25,457 nt of DNA from CAZEZY01 sp964516635 (lineage in GTDB: Bacteria; Pseudomonadota; Gammaproteobacteria; Burkholderiales; Burkholderiaceae_C), in NCBI GenBank assembly GCA_964516635.1, contig CAZEZY010000018.1, forward strand, positions 1 to 25,457. The letters run 5' to 3'. The notes under the pieces were generated by a model that saw nothing but the letters and a program-made list of their open reading frames with translations, searched no databases and had not been told where the DNA came from. Positions 24,451 through 25,457 of this stretch are shown in pieces. The first letter of the stretch is position 1. Every line of letters starts with the position of its first letter. Position numbers and translations under genes: made by a program.

Positions 24451-25419
24451 TCAATCCTCCTGTCGAACGACTTGATGCGGGTGATAACGGGGGCCCGAGG
24501 CGATGCGGGAAAAGTAGGAGGCGTGGGCATCGGTGCCGGGCGGCCATTGCGCCAGAAACCGTTGCTGCACCGCGTCGGCGGGCACGTCGATGGCCAAGGC
24601 ATCGAGGTAGACGGGACCGCACCTCACCCCTGCCCGGCTCACATGACCGGGTGGCGGGGTGAGCGCGATCCGGGTCAGCAGCCCCGCCGGATCGGCCTGG
24701 AAATTGGGCATGCCGGCCGCCCCGTTGTTGAGAATCCAGCCCGGCGAGGCGAGGCCTGGGCGGCGGATGGCCTGCATCACGGGCAGGCAGGTGTGGCTGC
24801 AGGCAAAGGCGTCCACGCTGGCCTCGCTGAACCAGCGGCGCACGGTGTCGCGATGGGCGCTGTCGGACAGGTGTTCCTGCGCAAAGCCCCATCCCGCCAG
24901 CGACTCGGCGTCGCCATGCACGATGCCGATGCGCATATCGCCCACCGTCGCGGTTTGCCACATCGGCAAGTCGGCCAGCTGGACTCGGTGCTCGGGTGTG
25001 GCCGCAGTCCACAGGCGCTGCAGGATGCGGTTGGACCGGTCCACCACCCCGTCGTCCACCCAGTCGGGGTAGGCGCACCCGCACCCGGCGTCCGACAGGG
25101 GCGTGTCCTGCGCCAGTTCGGTCTCGACATTGCCACGCAGCGCTGAATGACCGAGCACCGTCCGCTGGATGCGGGCGAATGGGTCAGGGTCGGCGTCGAA
25201 CCAGTGAAAGTCGCCATTGAAGACCAGTTGCTTGCGGCCGCGTTCGGCCTCGAACAGACGCAGCACTTCATGCAGCGCCAGCTCATTGCCGTACAGGCCG
25301 CCGACCACGTACAGCACCTCCAGGTCGGTGAGGTGCGCGGGTGTGGGCTGGCTGAATACGCTGGGTCCGTAGTGGTAGGAGAGGGGGCAGGTCCGCCCTG
25401 GGGTGATGGGAGCAGTCAT
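24451..25419 (-). CDS. Calcineurin-like metallophosphoesterase with degenerate first motif
   Basis: A 322-residue protein resembling calcineurin-like phosphoesterases. Motif II is GDFHWFD (69-75), motif III RGNVE (95-99), motif IV GIVHGD (165-170) and motif V SHTC (208-211), followed by NNGAAGMPNF. Motif I, normally DxHGN, reads GLYGN (41-45), so two usual metal ligands, Asp and His, are missing. It could bind a single metal or act as a non-catalytic partner. It ends 2 nt before the mtnP start, so the two are coupled; a role in methylthioadenosine or nucleotide salvage is a guess from context. The ATG is the first start after an in-frame TGA, with no clear ribosome site. Confidence 0.72.
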   Translation of the reverse strand: MTAPITPGRTCPLSYHYGPSVFSQPTPAHLTDLEVLYVVGGLYGNELALHEVLRLFEAERGRKQLVFNGDFHWFDADPDPFARIQRTVLGHSALRGNVETELAQDTPLSDAGCGCAYPDWVDDGVVDRSNRILQRLWTAATPEHRVQLADLPMWQTATVGDMRIGIVHGDAESLAGWGFAQEHLSDSAHRDTVRRWFSEASVDAFACSHTCLPVMQAIRRPGLASPGWILNNGAAGMPNFQADPAGLLTRIALTPPPGHVSRAGVRCGPVYLDALAIDVPADAVQQRFLAQWPPGTDAHASYFSRIASGPRYHPHQVVRQED

Positions 25420-25457
25420 ACAGGCAAGGGTTGATCAGGGTGGGCGCCTTCATGGCG

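Noticed and set aside
24449..25084. Upstream extension of the mtnP frame as a fused 493-residue protein
   Set aside because: The extra part overlaps the metallophosphoesterase gene in another frame and has shadow composition. A strong ribosome site marks the ATG at 24448.

Overview
The window is GC-rich bacterial chromosome, almost fully coding, with short gaps and many ATGA/TGATG overlaps. The gene set points to Betaproteobacteria, order Burkholderiales, perhaps near Comamonadaceae: rpsU-yqeY, darP divergent from pmbA, a TrmJ/CysE pair divergent from an inositol monophosphatase, and a Pcm-like methyltransferase, rhodanese and TolC run. This is inferred from gene content; I could not search a database. 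There is no IS element, CRISPR array, rRNA or phage gene. Most of the window is core genome.

Layout. (1) 1-102: the 3' part of tRNA-Ser(GCT) and its terminator. (2) 286-1835: a self-contained minus-strand cassette of a TetR regulator and an alpha/beta hydrolase. A near-consensus promoter has an 18-bp palindrome filling its spacer. (3) 1887-1929: a second copy of the tRNA end plus terminator, 34 of 43 positions identical without gaps to the first, so the cassette sits between two related repeats. (4) 1938-6188: two sensor kinase genes, one a membrane kinase with a CxxCH haem motif and a LOV-like PAS domain lacking the photoactive cysteine, the other a REC-kinase-REC-REC hybrid. (5) 6281-14442: a minus-strand run read as suhB, ycgR-like PilZ gene, mutS, pcm-like gene, rhodanese, tolC-like gene, HD-GYP gene. 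It starts at a good sigma70 promoter. (6) 14530-16086: trmJ and cysE on plus. (7) 16097-18777: mogA and darP on minus, pmbA divergent. (8) 18875-20596: rpsU, a terminator, yqeY, murI on minus. (9) 20669-22189: a two-domain polyphosphate kinase 2 gene on plus, overlapping tail to tail with a BaiN/HI0933-type flavoprotein gene. (10) 23603-25419: mtnP tightly coupled to a degenerate metallophosphoesterase gene.

How the parts may work together. The sensor kinase pair, the HD-GYP protein (cyclic-di-GMP breakdown) and the PilZ protein (cyclic-di-GMP binding) are all on the minus strand within 12 kb. They could form a redox- or haem-responsive route to motility and surface behaviour, but nothing in the sequence proves a link. 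The most unusual signals are the paired tRNA-end/terminator repeats around the TetR cassette, the leaderless promoter geometry of that cassette, and the haem plus cysteine-less LOV-like sensor kinase.
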